Notes: generated by a model from the letters alone, not told the origin. A DNA stretch of 64,000 nt from Undibacterium sp. 5I1 (GCF_034314085.1 NZ_JAVIWI010000001.1:620001-684000); one strand, 5' to 3'; shown: positions 17,723 to 28,266, counted from the first letter of the stretch. Numbers and translations are program-made.

Positions 17723-19166
17723 GAGCTTCTTGCAAAATACCCAAACCAGTAAAGTCGAGCATGGGTGTGGCCACTGTTGCGATTGGTTTTCTTGTTTGAA
17801 GCGGCACATGTGACATGAATTTGTGCCGGATTATCGTTTTATGGCGTGTCAATCCCTATGTGACCATCACTGCCCCTATGAACGTTGGGAAACGTTGTTT
17901 TTTTCGACTCTTTAAAAGCAAAGCTGTTACGTAAATAAACGCATCAACTGATCTGCGGTCAATACCAATAAACCAAACATCAAATGCGACATCACTTTTT
18001 CGCTACCACGCACCCGTACTGTCGTGCCACCAAATTCGTCTTTCAGCCTGCCATTGGTACGTTCAGCTTGCGTGCGTTCTTTATAACGCTGTTGTTCATG
18101 CGGGGCGAACGGTTTCTTCTCCCCGCCGCGTGCGTTGTGATCAATTAATGGCACGTGGCCAAGACTTTTGCTGTGTGCCCTTAACTCTTCACTGCAATAC
18201 GCTGCATCCATCAAATCGTACAAATTCGTTACTCGTGCGGCCGTCATCGTTGCTAACGGCACCGCCGTTTGACTATCGTGCACCGAGGCGCTGGTCAATA
18301 GCGCACTGATGGCAACGCCGCAGTCAGCGGTGTCGATATGCAGCTTGTAGCCGTTCCAACTCACTTTATAACCTTGCGCATTGCATTTAGTGCCGCGGTC
18401 ACACTCTTTGGGTAAAGCATTGACGATGCTCGGTAAAGTTTGCGTCAACTGCCAGCCTATCTTGGTCACTTTCTCTTCCTTTGGCGGCCTTATCTCGCCT
18501 TTCTTTGGCCGTCCACGGCGCTGCTTTTGGGCCTTTTCTACGGAAACAACTTTCATGTGTTTCTTCGGCTTCTCGCGCGCCGCAATCGCCGTGCCGTCAC
18601 GGCTGATGTGTCCAATGAGGCTGTCGCCTAAATAACTCTTGATCAGCGCTTCGTGCACTTTCTCCGCTAATTTGGCTTGGGCAAATTCGCCAAAGGCGCG
18701 CGAAAAAGTGGCTTCATTCGGAACTTCTTTCCACATCTCAAAGCCGCACAGCCGTTTTAAACTGCGATCCATCGTCAATCGTTCTATTAAGGCCGCTGTT
18801 GTATTGAGCCCCAACACAGCTTTGGCGATGAAGGCGCTGGCCAATGCACCACGGTCATGCGGTTTGCGTCCTATCCCTTGCCATTGGTCCGACACAAATT
18901 CTTCGATGCGCACCCAGTCTAGTACATGAATCAATTTTTCCAGCTTCGGCGTCAGTGACCCGCATTGCTGTTTTATCTCCGGTAGCAAATCGTGTTGCAG
19001 TAAATTCCAGCGTTGCATTATCAGCAGGCGTTGTGTAGGATTCATAGCGGAGCGCAGATGGTTGTTTAGTCACTTTCATCTTGCCAGAAATGGCCGCTCC
19101 TTTCTCATCTATTTTGCGCTTCTCGCAATAAAATTACTCTCCGGTGTTTCGTTTTGCAAGAACCTC
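17723..19166 (-). mobile_element. IS5-like insertion sequence, complete copy 2 (1444 bp)
   Basis: Ends are GAGCTTCTTGCAAAA at 17723 and the complement of GAGGTTCTTGCAAAA at 19152-19166, giving 15-bp terminal repeats with one mismatch. One transposase gene is on the minus strand, with about 205 bp of non-coding sequence after it. ATTTA flanks both the left end of copy 1 and the right end of copy 2, suggesting one original insertion. Confidence 0.93.
17927..19045 (-). CDS. IS5-like DDE transposase
   Basis: 372 residues. An N-terminal DUF772-type domain (LEKLIHVLDWVRIEEFVSDQ, RLCGFEMWKEVPNEATFSRA) precedes a DDE core with HISRDGTAIAAREKPKK (first Asp), LYDLMDAAYCSEELRAHS (second Asp) and RTQAERTNGRLKDEFGG (Glu). 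A basic linker RGRPKKGEIRPPKEEK lies between. Identical in sequence to the product at 30787, so both copies moved recently. Confidence 0.93.
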   Translation of the reverse strand: MNPTQRLLIMQRWNLLQHDLLPEIKQQCGSLTPKLEKLIHVLDWVRIEEFVSDQWQGIGRKPHDRGALASAFIAKAVLGLNTTAALIERLTMDRSLKRLCGFEMWKEVPNEATFSRAFGEFAQAKLAEKVHEALIKSYLGDSLIGHISRDGTAIAAREKPKKHMKVVSVEKAQKQRRGRPKKGEIRPPKEEKVTKIGWQLTQTLPSIVNALPKECDRGTKCNAQGYKVSWNGYKLHIDTADCGVAISALLTSASVHDSQTAVPLATMTAARVTNLYDLMDAAYCSEELRAHSKSLGHVPLIDHNARGGEKKPFAPHEQQRYKERTQAERTNGRLKDEFGGTTVRVRGSEKVMSHLMFGLLVLTADQLMRLFT

Positions 19167-19260
19167 ATTTAGTTATATAAATTAAGAACTAAATCGTAGC
19201 TCACTTGACATTGCTTGAAAGTGTCGAAAAAATGAATTGCTCATTTAATTATCTTACTTG

Positions 19261-21411
19261 ATGAAATCTCTCCTCCAAACAGAATCGAGCGAATGCGGTT
19301 TAGCTTGCTTAGCCATGGTCGCAAGCCATTACGGCTACCACACTGATCTCGCGGATTTACGTCGTCAATTCTCGATCAGTCTTAAAGGAGCGACGTTAGC
19401 TCAATTAATGCGCCATGCGTCGGCAATGCAATTGTCCGCACGACCATTGCGCTTGGAATTGGAAGAGTTAGATCAGTTAGCTTTGCCATGTATTTTGCAT
19501 TGGAACTTAAATCACTTTGTGGTCTTAAAAAAGATTACTAAAAATTGGCAAGGCAAAGTGACTTTGATTTTGCTTGACCCCGCAGTAGGTGAGCGTCGTG
19601 TTGCTTTGCAAGAGGCGTCGGCACACTTTACTGGTGTTGCTTGCGAGTTGTCTCCAAGTGCGAGCTTTAAGCCGAAAGACGAGCGTAAAAAGATTGCTAT
19701 CCGAGATTTAACCGGACACATCGTTGGCCTGCGTCGCGCCATTGTGCAAGTCATGGTACTAGCGCTGGCGCTAGAAATCTTTGCGATTACCTCCCCGCTG
19801 TTTAATCAATTTGTGGTGGATGAAGTCATTGTCAGTGGCGACCGCGAGTTACTGACGGTGCTGGTCATTGGCTTTGCTTTACTGATGGTGACTCAAACCG
19901 CGATCAGTCTGGCGCGTAGTTGGTTCTTGATGCGCTGGAGTATGGATATCAGTTTTCAATGGAGTGCTCGAGTTTTTGCGCATCTGACGCATTTACCAGT
20001 CTCTTTTTTTGAGAAGCGTCATCTGGGTGACGTGGTCTCTCGCTTTGGCAGTATTGGGGTGATCCAGAGTACGTTGACGAGTTTGTTTGTGGAGAGTGCC
20101 TTAGACGGTCTGATGGCCTTGCTGGCACTCGGCATGATGTTGTTATATAGCGTGAAGTTGTCTGCTTTGGTGATAGTGACGGTCTTGGTGTACGCCGTAT
20201 TACGATGGGTGTCTTATCAGCCGTTCCGCGAGGCGTCGCAAGAACGTCTGGTGCTATCGTCCAAAGAGAGTAGCCATTTTTTAGAAACTATCCGTGCGAT
20301 CTCGCCGCTGAAATTATTTGGACGGGAGGAGGAGCGTCGGGCCCGTTGGCTAAATCTCAAAATGGATGTACAAAACCGCGATATCAAGACGCAGAAGATG
20401 TCGATATTGTTCAAGATTTCTAATACCACCTTATTTGGTATTCAGAGTCTGGCTTTGTTTTATATCGGTGCTGGACAGGTGATGCAGAACGCCTTGACAG
20501 TAGGGATGCTAATGGCTTTTTCTAGTTACGCCAGCACCTTCTCAGGTCGTTTCTTTAACGTCATTGACTTGGTAGTCAACCTAAAAATGCTAGGGCTGCA
20601 TAGCGAGCGCTTAGCCGATATCGTTTTAGAAGAAGCAGAAATCGATACCGTACAAGAAACCGATATGTCTCGCATACAGCCAACGATTACACTTAAAAAC
20701 CTGAAATTTCGTTATGCCGAGGGGGAGCCTTGGGTGTTAGACGGGATTAATCTGACCATTCCTGCAGGACAAAGCATTGCTCTGGTTGGCCCTAGCGGTT
20801 GTGGCAAAACGACTTTATGCAAAATCATTCTAGATTTGCTTAAACCCACTGAGGGTGAAGTCTTGATTGATAATATTCCGACTAAGCAATTAGGTATAAA
20901 TGCCTATCGCAAGCTAATTGGTACTGTGATGCAAGATGATGTATTGATGGCCGGCTCGATTTAGGACAACATCAGTTTTTTTGATGCACATACCAAGCAA
21001 GAACAGGTCGAGCACTGTGCTAGACAGGCGGCAATTCATGAGGATATTGCGGCCATGCCGATGGGTTATCAGACCTTGGTTGGGGACATGGGTAGTAGTT
21101 TGTCAGGAGGGCAAAAGCAGCGAGTCTTGCTAGCGCGTGCCTTGTACAAACAACCCAAGATTCTGGCATTAGATGAAGCCACGAGCCATCTGGATGTGCA
21201 GAATGAGCAAAAGGTCAATCAGGCATTGGGTACGCTGAACTTGACTCGCATTATGGTTGCACATCGACCAGAGACAATTGCCAGTGCGGAGCGCGTGGTG
21301 TCATTACAGAACGGGAAAGCGGTAGAAATACGTGCTACGTCAATCGACCGCGCTGAACTTAAGCCTGATCAATTTGAGTCGCTGGCAGAACTACAGATGT
21401 TGGTTGCCTGA
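19261..21411 (+). pseudogene. C39-peptidase ABC exporter with an in-frame TAG stop
   Basis: 716 residues if the stop at 20962-20964 (codon 568) is read through. The N-terminal C39 peptidase is intact in sequence: Cys12 in SSECGLACLAM, His85 in NHFVVLKK and Asp106 in LLDPAVGE. It cuts double-glycine leaders. Next come transmembrane helices (about 160-440) and a nucleotide-binding domain. Walker A GPSGCGKTT lies before the TAG. The LSGGQKQR signature and Walker B ILALDEATSH lie after it, in the same frame. CAG (Gln) is the likely ancestral codon in MAGSI-Q-DNISFF. A TTG at 19258 precedes the ATG. Without readthrough the exporter is dead. It pairs with the HlyD remnant and the leader peptide. 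Confidence 0.9.
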
Positions 21412-21422
21412 TTATTTCAACT

Positions 21423-21457
21423 AACCAAGCCAATATTCATTGGCTTGGTTTTGTTTT
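21423..21457 (+). terminator. intrinsic terminator after the ABC exporter
   Basis: AACCAAGCCAAT and ATTGGCTTGGTT form a perfect 12-bp stem with a 4-nt loop, followed by TTGTTTT. It starts 12 bp after the exporter stop. Confidence 0.85.
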
Positions 21458-21511
21458 CTCAATGAGAAGAGTTTGAATCTCTCTTCGGCACTTATCCTAA
21501 AAAGAAGAAAG

Positions 21512-22507
21512 CTAATGTATTGTCTTTTGACGGATAGCTGCTACCAACTCGGCCGCAGTAGGGTTGTAATAGCGCATCGCCATTTGCAAGGTTTTCCAGC
21601 CAAAGATTTTTGCCAGTGTTGCTGCGGGTAATACTTTTGCCCATCTGGACGCCGCTTCATGGCGTAGGTCATGAAAACGTAAATTGGTTATGTCAGCATG
21701 TCGGCAAAGTCGACTAAATGCTGCAGTAACGCCATCCGTTGCCTGGAATCCCGTCAATCGGCCATGTGGATGTTGCTGGGCACTACGCAGAGCAGATTCT
21801 GCAGTGACTGACAAAGGCACATCCCGAGCAGTCCCATTCTTTGTCATATCCAAATGAATAAAATGATGAGCTAGGTCGATTTGATCCCAAGTTAAGGACA
21901 CCATTTCTCCGCAACGCATACCAGTTTCGATAGCAAGTACGATTAATAAACTTAGGTCAGATGATTCTCTCTTGCGAGCAGTATCAAACAGACGTATCTC
22001 TTCATCGCCAACCAGACGACGCGAGCGGCCTCTGGGGAGTTTTGGTTTACGGATATCAGTAATCGTGTTGGCGACCGAAATTGACCAGTCACGGCGGGCT
22101 GTATTGAGTAAAGCAGAGAATACGGAAAGTTCTAGTTGTACTGTCTTCGGAGCGACTTCTTTTAGTCGCTGGTCACGGTAAGTGGAAAAGTCGACATTTT
22201 GTAGGCTGGCGAGTGGACGTAAAGCCAGAGGGTGTCGCATCAACTGCAAAAGACGGTAATTTTCTTTGACATGACCGCGCTTAGCGGGCGTTACTTCCAA
22301 GCGATAGCGTTCTAGTGCATCGCCGAGAGTCGTACTTTCTGCGGTTGAACGGTCGCTAAACTCACCACGTCGCATTTTTGCCTCGACATCTCTGGCCCAG
22401 TCGTTGGCTGCTTTGATGGTTTCTAAAGTGCGTGTTTGGGTAGGATAGCCTTTGCACCGGACAATGGCTTGATATTGATACGGACCGCGTTTATTGATCG
22501 TTGCCAT
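21512..22507 (-). CDS. tyrosine recombinase / phage-type integrase
   Basis: 331 residues. An N-terminal SAM-like arm-binding part (about 60-150) precedes a catalytic domain with Arg in ETGMRCGEMVSLTWDQ, His-x-x-Arg in FHDLRHEAASR, and the terminal Tyr in AMRYYNPTAAEL. The usual GH before the tyrosine box is GW here. The gene begins 135 bp from the 3' end of tRNA-fMet and points away from it, the usual arrangement for an island integrase at its attachment tRNA. This marks the right edge of the accessory block. No excisionase gene was seen. Confidence 0.9.
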   Translation of the reverse strand: MATINKRGPYQYQAIVRCKGYPTQTRTLETIKAANDWARDVEAKMRRGEFSDRSTAESTTLGDALERYRLEVTPAKRGHVKENYRLLQLMRHPLALRPLASLQNVDFSTYRDQRLKEVAPKTVQLELSVFSALLNTARRDWSISVANTITDIRKPKLPRGRSRRLVGDEEIRLFDTARKRESSDLSLLIVLAIETGMRCGEMVSLTWDQIDLAHHFIHLDMTKNGTARDVPLSVTAESALRSAQQHPHGRLTGFQATDGVTAAFSRLCRHADITNLRFHDLRHEAASRWAKVLPAATLAKIFGWKTLQMAMRYYNPTAAELVAAIRQKTIH

Positions 22508-22604
22508 ACTTCTGCTCCAATTGAGGTTGAGGAACAGGGTATAGACACCGGCATTTCAAACGGAAGTGCAGCAAAATTGCAGCAATAAATCGTTTTAAAT
22601 GCAA

Positions 22605-22633
22605 AAAGGCTTACAGCAATTCTGTAAGCCTTT
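22605..22633. terminator. hairpin terminator after tRNA-fMet
   Basis: AAAGGCTTACAG and CTGTAAGCCTTT form a perfect 12-bp stem with a 5-nt loop, 8 bp from the 3' end of the tRNA. AAAAA on the plus side gives a U-run for leftward transcripts. Confidence 0.8.
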
Positions 22634-22641
22634 GATTTTAT

Positions 22642-22718
<77 letters not shown>

Positions 22719-23003
22719 TCTGAAGGGGCGAATTTTACAGGTCGATGGTGAAGTTCACAACCTATTACTGAAAATAATGTTTTACTGCATTAGTATCTGG
22801 GTTACTGTTTTTTTCGAGGAAACTTTTTTTACTGTTTAATTTGCTGTTTAATGTTGAAAAAATAAGCAAAGTCACTGGCAAACTGAAAGCTAATTTTGAT
22901 GTAGGCATGTTTCACTCAAGATAATGTCTTATCGCAATAAAACCTATATAAAATACATGCATAATATAGCGCTTTGATGCTACTGCACATTTAAAGAATT
23001 TTC

Positions 23004-25760
23004 ATGTACTTATACGCGCTTGATGATGAAGTAAATCGGCTTGAGACCGAGTTGGCGACATTGGCTGGCGCCGCAAGAGTCAATACTTTGGTTAACGTGG
23101 CTTGGCATTTGCGGCAGCGTAATAGTCAGCGAGCATTAAATTTGGTAAACGAGGCCGATGGGTTATTGCGAAATAGTCCTTTGATGCCAGATCAACGTCG
23201 TGGCGTGCGCGCCAGGTTGGCATTGATTCGTGCCGAGGTTGCAGCATTGTTCCGCGATTTTGATAATGCTGAAGATTTTTTGCAAAGTGCCAGGACAGGT
23301 TTTATTGCTACGGGTGATCTGGTTGGTGAGGGCGATGCTGCGCTAACAGAATCGGTAATCGCGCTGGAGCAAGGTCAGATGGAGCGCGCTATTGCCGCTG
23401 CTCAGAATGCCAACATTAATTTTGGTCGGGTTGGTGATCGCATGCGCCAAACCCTGGCTCGTGGCTGGGCGATTTACTTAATGGCATTTACTGATAGCTT
23501 GGTCGCAAGCGAGCAGCTAGCCGAACTGATTGTGCTCAACCCCGAGCCAAGGCACCCAGCTGTTGCCGCGCTGATTTCAGCAGCGCAAGGTGAGATTTTA
23601 TTTTCTCCTGAACTGACCCGATCTGCTGTGATGTATCACCATGCCAGCAAATCTGCTGAGCAAGCTGGGCTTTTACGGTTGGCAATTGTCTCTGCATCAA
23701 ATGCCGGTGTTTGTTTACAAAAGCTAGGTGATTTTGAAGAGGCTGCAGCTTGCTACGATTGGGCGGTATCTTGCTCTCGCAAAACTGGATGGCCTGCATT
23801 AATTGGCTATAGCATGATGCGATTGGGCGAATTATTGCGACATTTGGGGCAGTTTGATCAAAGCCAGATTGTGCTACAAGAAGCCTTAGAGCGCATGAGT
23901 GACAACAAAATCGGTATTCACAAAGCAATTGCGCAGGCAGAGCTTGCGAATACCTTGTTGCTACGTGGCGATGCAACTCAAGCAGCAAGCTATTTTGAAT
24001 CGGCAATTGCTTTATATCGCGAAGCAGGGTCGCGCAATAATTTAGCAGAGCATTTAATTTGTTATGCCCGCGCTTTATCAACGGCAAACCAGCCGGGCGC
24101 CGCGTTGAAGGCAATTGACGAGGCAAGGCAGTTAATCGACGAGCTATCCCTGGATGCCTTAGGTGTAGATATCAACGAGGCAATGGCCGAAATTTATGGC
24201 CGACACGCTTTGTCCTCGCCTGCCGATATGACGGCACCGAATATCGTCTTGCATTATCTTGAGCAAGCCTTGGATTTTGGTCACACAGTACCTGGCTGGC
24301 TGGCTCCTTCTAAATTATTATTGTCCTTAGGTGAGGCGTGGTCTAACGCGGGCAATGGCCAACATGCGTTTACTTATGCAAAACAAGCAATCGCTGCCGA
24401 TCAGCGTGAGCGCACTAAACAAGCTGCAAACTGGGCAACATTGATGCAAGTGCGTCATGAGACCGAACGGGCCAGAGCTGAGGCATTGCATCATCAACAA
24501 TTAGCGGCAACCCTGTTAGAAACCTCGCAAACTCTCGATTTGTTGAGCAAAATCGGCCAAGAAATTACTGCTGACTTAAACCTAGAAAATGTTTGTCACG
24601 GGCTGCATCGCCACCTTAGTGCGTTATTGGATGCATCCGATTTGTCCATCTGGCTGTTAGACGCAGATGGCATTAGTCTGAACTTGTATCACCGGGTAGA
24701 AAATGGCGAAGTTATTTCTTTGCAATTAACAACACCTGATAGAAGCACCCGCAATGCTGCGCGTTGCATCACTGAGGGACAGGAACTATTAATGGAGATG
24801 GGATTTTCTAAATCCTCGTCTGATAGCGCCAATGCTGATCGCATGCGTATTGCTTTGTATGGACCTTTGATTGTCGGCGATCATATCTTGGGTGTGATCG
24901 CGATACAGTCGACCAATCAAGCCGCTTACGGTGAGCGGCAACGGCTCATATTTCGTAGCTTATGTGCATACGGTGCAATCGCTTTAGATAACGCTCATAC
25001 ACACCACAATTTACAAAAAACTCAAAAACAGCTAGAACAAGCTTTGCTTGAATTAGAAGATGCAAGTTTGACTGATCCTTTAACCGGGCTCAAAAACCGA
25101 CGGTTTCTGACCCAAAATATTGAGGCTGATGTCGCCTTAAGTATTCGGAGTTACCAGACTCCGTCCACTACCGATGACTCGACTCCAAAAGATACAGATT
25201 TGCTGATGTTCTTAGTTGATCTGGATCATTTTAAGCAAGTCAATGATAAATATGGTCATGCTGCCGGTGATGCGATCTTGGTGCAGATACGGCAACGCTT
25301 GCAGCAAGTATTCCGCGATTCTGATTACCTGATACGGTGGGGCGGTGAAGAATTTTTGATCGTGGCACGTGGCACTTCAAGAGACAGAGCTGAAGAACTG
25401 GCAGAGAGAGTGAGAACTATTGTGGCTGATGTGCCATTCCAACTTGAGGGCGACTTATTTATTCGTCAGACTTGCTCGATTGGTTTTGCTTGTTTCCCGT
25501 TCGTGACAGTTTATCCACGTGCGATTGACTGGCAAGACGTAATTGATATTGCTGATATCGCCTTATATTCAGTGAAGCATTCTGGCAGAAATGGTTGGGT
25601 TGGCTTGTTGGCGGAAGAACACGCATGGCCAGAATTATTGCTTTGTACCTTGAAGGCCGACGCGCAAGCCGCCATACTCAATAACGAATTGCGCATGACT
25701 ACAAATAAAGTGACGGAGGCTGTAGTCCATGCTTTGCGTGCCAAGCAGCCCGGCGAGTAA
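23004..25760 (+). CDS. TPR-GAF-GGDEF diguanylate cyclase
   Basis: 918 residues. The first 480 or so are helical TPR-like repeats (AACYDWAVSCSRKTGWPALI, QAASYFESAIALYREAGSRN), then a short coiled coil, a GAF domain (about 505-665) and a GGDEF domain (about 690-870). The active site GGEEF is at about residues 778-782, with LTDPLTGLKNRR and DLDHFKQVNDKYGHAAGD upstream. The product-inhibition site RxxD (RDSD) is five residues before GGEEF. It should make cyclic di-GMP from GTP under control of a signal sensed by GAF/TPR. No transmembrane segment. It is the first core-genome gene right of the island; 22719-23003 shows nothing else. Confidence 0.92.
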   Translation: MYLYALDDEVNRLETELATLAGAARVNTLVNVAWHLRQRNSQRALNLVNEADGLLRNSPLMPDQRRGVRARLALIRAEVAALFRDFDNAEDFLQSARTGFIATGDLVGEGDAALTESVIALEQGQMERAIAAAQNANINFGRVGDRMRQTLARGWAIYLMAFTDSLVASEQLAELIVLNPEPRHPAVAALISAAQGEILFSPELTRSAVMYHHASKSAEQAGLLRLAIVSASNAGVCLQKLGDFEEAAACYDWAVSCSRKTGWPALIGYSMMRLGELLRHLGQFDQSQIVLQEALERMSDNKIGIHKAIAQAELANTLLLRGDATQAASYFESAIALYREAGSRNNLAEHLICYARALSTANQPGAALKAIDEARQLIDELSLDALGVDINEAMAEIYGRHALSSPADMTAPNIVLHYLEQALDFGHTVPGWLAPSKLLLSLGEAWSNAGNGQHAFTYAKQAIAADQRERTKQAANWATLMQVRHETERARAEALHHQQLAATLLETSQTLDLLSKIGQEITADLNLENVCHGLHRHLSALLDASDLSIWLLDADGISLNLYHRVENGEVISLQLTTPDRSTRNAARCITEGQELLMEMGFSKSSSDSANADRMRIALYGPLIVGDHILGVIAIQSTNQAAYGERQRLIFRSLCAYGAIALDNAHTHHNLQKTQKQLEQALLELEDASLTDPLTGLKNRRFLTQNIEADVALSIRSYQTPSTTDDSTPKDTDLLMFLVDLDHFKQVNDKYGHAAGDAILVQIRQRLQQVFRDSDYLIRWGGEEFLIVARGTSRDRAEELAERVRTIVADVPFQLEGDLFIRQTCSIGFACFPFVTVYPRAIDWQDVIDIADIALYSVKHSGRNGWVGLLAEEHAWPELLLCTLKADAQAAILNNELRMTTNKVTEAVVHALRAKQPGE

Positions 25761-25843
25761 AATAAATACATCACCACAGGTAAGTTCGGATATTGACTAA
25801 GCGACTGCCTGAGTTCATTCCTATTTAGAAAGATATGCGACAC

Positions 25844-27214
25844 ATGGAATATGCCGTAATTGATACACAAATTTCACCCGATGGCCGGATGGAAGTTTTA
25901 TCCAAAGCCGAAGTACAAAAATTATTGGATACCAGCCATAGCGGTCTTTATCAATTGTTTCGCCGATGCTCACTCGCTGTATTAAATTGCGGTAGCAGTC
26001 TGGATGACGGTAAAGAATTGCTGGAGCGTTATAAAAACTTTGATATTCGCATTGTCCAACGTGAACGTGGCATTAAGCTGGACGTCAAAGCGGCGCCTGC
26101 CAGTGCCTTTGTTGATGGTGTAATGATCAAGGGAATACAAGAGCATTTGTTTGCTGTGCTGCGCGATATTTTGTTTGTTCAGTCGGAGATAGAAGACAAC
26201 CCACAGTTCGATTTGACAGCCACAGAAGGTATCAGCAACGCGGTATTTCACATTCTGCGCAACGCTAATTTCTTACGACCACAAATCAATCCTAATATCG
26301 TCGTTTGTTGGGGCGGGCACTCCATCTCTAGTGATGAATATGACTACACCAAGCAGGTGGGTTATCAAATGGGTTTGCGAGCCTTAGATATTTGCACCGG
26401 TTGTGGTCCGGGCGCAATGAAGGGGCCGATGAAGGGTGCAACGATCGGCCATGCGAAACAACGTATTCACGGCGGACGTTATTTAGGGTTGACTGAGCCA
26501 GGTATTATCGCGGCAGAGGCACCAAATCCTATCGTCAATGATTTGATTATTTTGCCTGATATTGAAAAGCGCTTAGAAGCATTTGTCAGAGTAGGTCATG
26601 CTGTTGTCGTGTTCCCTGGCGGAGCAGGTACGGCGGAAGAGATTTTGTATTTGTTGGGCATTTTGCTTCACCCAGAAAATGCGGAGATGCCTTTCCCTCT
26701 GATTTTTACAGGCCCAGAAAGTGCTAAAGATTATTTTAAACAAATTGATCAATTTATTGGTGATACTTTGGGTACAGAGGCGCAGCAACGCTATCAAATT
26801 ATTGTGAACGATCCCGTGTTGGTCGCGCAGGAAGTGCAGGCCGGTATCAAGAAGGTGAGAGAATTCCGTAAAGCCAGAGGAGATGCGTATTATTTCAATT
26901 GGTTGTTAAAAATCGATACAGAATTCCAAAAGCCGTTTGATCCTACTCATGAGAATATGCGCAACCTTGCGTTGCACAAAAATCAGGAGCGCCATTTGTT
27001 GGCGGCAAATTTACGTCGCGCTTTTTCAGGCGTGGTCGCAGGCAATGTCAAAGACCAGGGGATACGTGCCATCGAGAAGCATGGCCATTTTGAAATCAGG
27101 GGCGATGTCACTCTGATGGAGTCCATGGATGCCTTGCTTAACTCATTTGTTGCACAAAGTCGCATGAAACTACCAGGCAAAGCATATATACCGTGTTATC
27201 GCGTTATAAAATAA
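25844..27214 (+). CDS. ppnN: pyrimidine/purine-5'-nucleotide nucleosidase PpnN (YgdH)
   Basis: A LOG-family nucleosidase that splits nucleoside monophosphates into base and ribose 5-phosphate; in E. coli it is controlled by (p)ppGpp. About 456 residues, the length of E. coli YgdH. It has CTGCGPGAMKGPMKGATIGH and the LOG signature PGGAGTAEE. The ATG at 25844 (MEYAVIDTQISPDGRMEVLS) is preferred to the one at 25835. Monocistronic; 83 bp after the cyclase. Confidence 0.93.
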   Translation: MEYAVIDTQISPDGRMEVLSKAEVQKLLDTSHSGLYQLFRRCSLAVLNCGSSLDDGKELLERYKNFDIRIVQRERGIKLDVKAAPASAFVDGVMIKGIQEHLFAVLRDILFVQSEIEDNPQFDLTATEGISNAVFHILRNANFLRPQINPNIVVCWGGHSISSDEYDYTKQVGYQMGLRALDICTGCGPGAMKGPMKGATIGHAKQRIHGGRYLGLTEPGIIAAEAPNPIVNDLIILPDIEKRLEAFVRVGHAVVVFPGGAGTAEEILYLLGILLHPENAEMPFPLIFTGPESAKDYFKQIDQFIGDTLGTEAQQRYQIIVNDPVLVAQEVQAGIKKVREFRKARGDAYYFNWLLKIDTEFQKPFDPTHENMRNLALHKNQERHLLAANLRRAFSGVVAGNVKDQGIRAIEKHGHFEIRGDVTLMESMDALLNSFVAQSRMKLPGKAYIPCYRVIK

Positions 27215-27306
27215 GTTTTAGTAGCATAATTAGATGTAATGACGAGTCGCCCGATTTGCTCATACATACAACATGATCGACTCCCTAACCCTTGAGGATT
27301 ACTGAC

Positions 27307-28266
27307 ATGAGTAGCAGCGTACAACAGGAAGTTGATGAGCGTACTAACCTGACTGGCTCTAATAAATTTGAGCTGTTGTTATTCCGGCTAGGCGGAGATG
27401 CTAACGGCGATCGCTCGGAGCTGTTTGGTATTAATGTGTTTAAGGTGCGTGAGATTGTTGCCATGCCAGTGATTACTGCTGTCGCTGGTGCTATGCCACA
27501 CAATCTTGGTGTAGTGAATTTGCGTGGACAGATTATTCCGGTAATTGACTTGCCATCGGTAGTTGGGTGCAAGCCTAAGACTGGTCTAAATATTATGTTG
27601 GTTACTGAATACGCCCGTTCAACCCAAGGTTTTGCGGTGGAATCGGTAGAAGAAATCGTCCGTCTCGACTGGAGCCAGGTGTTATCCGCAGAATCTAGCG
27701 CCGGTGGCGGCATGGTCACCAGTATAGCCCGCCTTGATGGCGATGTAGAAGATACCCGTTTGGCACAAGTCTTGGATGTGGAGCAAATCCTACGTCAAAT
27801 TTCACCCAAAGATGGTAAGGACGTAGACCCAGAAACAATAGGTGCCAAAATTGCACTACGCGCTGGCGCAGCGATTTTGGCAGCCGATGATTCTGCCGTT
27901 GCACGTGGCTTGATCGAGCAAGCTTTAAATGCCATGGGAACGCCATTCATTATGACCAAAACTGGCAAGGAAGCATGGGAGCGCTTGCAAGCTATTTCAG
28001 CTGCTGCGCAAGCAGAAGGCAAGACGGTATACGACAAAGTGGCGATGGTATTGACGGATTTAGAAATGCCAGAGATGGACGGTTTTACTTTAACCCGCAA
28101 TATCAAGCAGGATGAGCGTTTTAAAGGTTTACCAGTGGTGATTCATTCATCTTTATCAGGTTCCACTAACGAGGATCACGTCAGAAGCGTTGGCGCAGAT
28201 GCATATGTCGCAAAATTTGTAGCAGAAGAATTAGCCGCGACTATTCGTGAAGTGTTACGAGGCTAA
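27307..28266 (+). CDS. cheV: chemotaxis coupling protein CheV
   Basis: 319 residues: an N-terminal CheW-like domain (about 20-165, FKVREIVAMPVITAVAGAMP and GVVNLRGQIIPVIDLP) and a C-terminal receiver domain (about 190-315). The receiver has ILAADDSAVAR, the phospho-acceptor Asp in VLTDLEMPEMDGF, and VVIHSSLSG. It links chemoreceptors to the CheA kinase and adapts by phosphorylation. The ATG at 27307 follows a TTGAGGA ribosome-binding site; the TTG at 27292 is within that site and is rejected. No other chemotaxis genes lie nearby. Confidence 0.93.
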   Translation: MSSSVQQEVDERTNLTGSNKFELLLFRLGGDANGDRSELFGINVFKVREIVAMPVITAVAGAMPHNLGVVNLRGQIIPVIDLPSVVGCKPKTGLNIMLVTEYARSTQGFAVESVEEIVRLDWSQVLSAESSAGGGMVTSIARLDGDVEDTRLAQVLDVEQILRQISPKDGKDVDPETIGAKIALRAGAAILAADDSAVARGLIEQALNAMGTPFIMTKTGKEAWERLQAISAAAQAEGKTVYDKVAMVLTDLEMPEMDGFTLTRNIKQDERFKGLPVVIHSSLSGSTNEDHVRSVGADAYVAKFVAEELAATIREVLRG

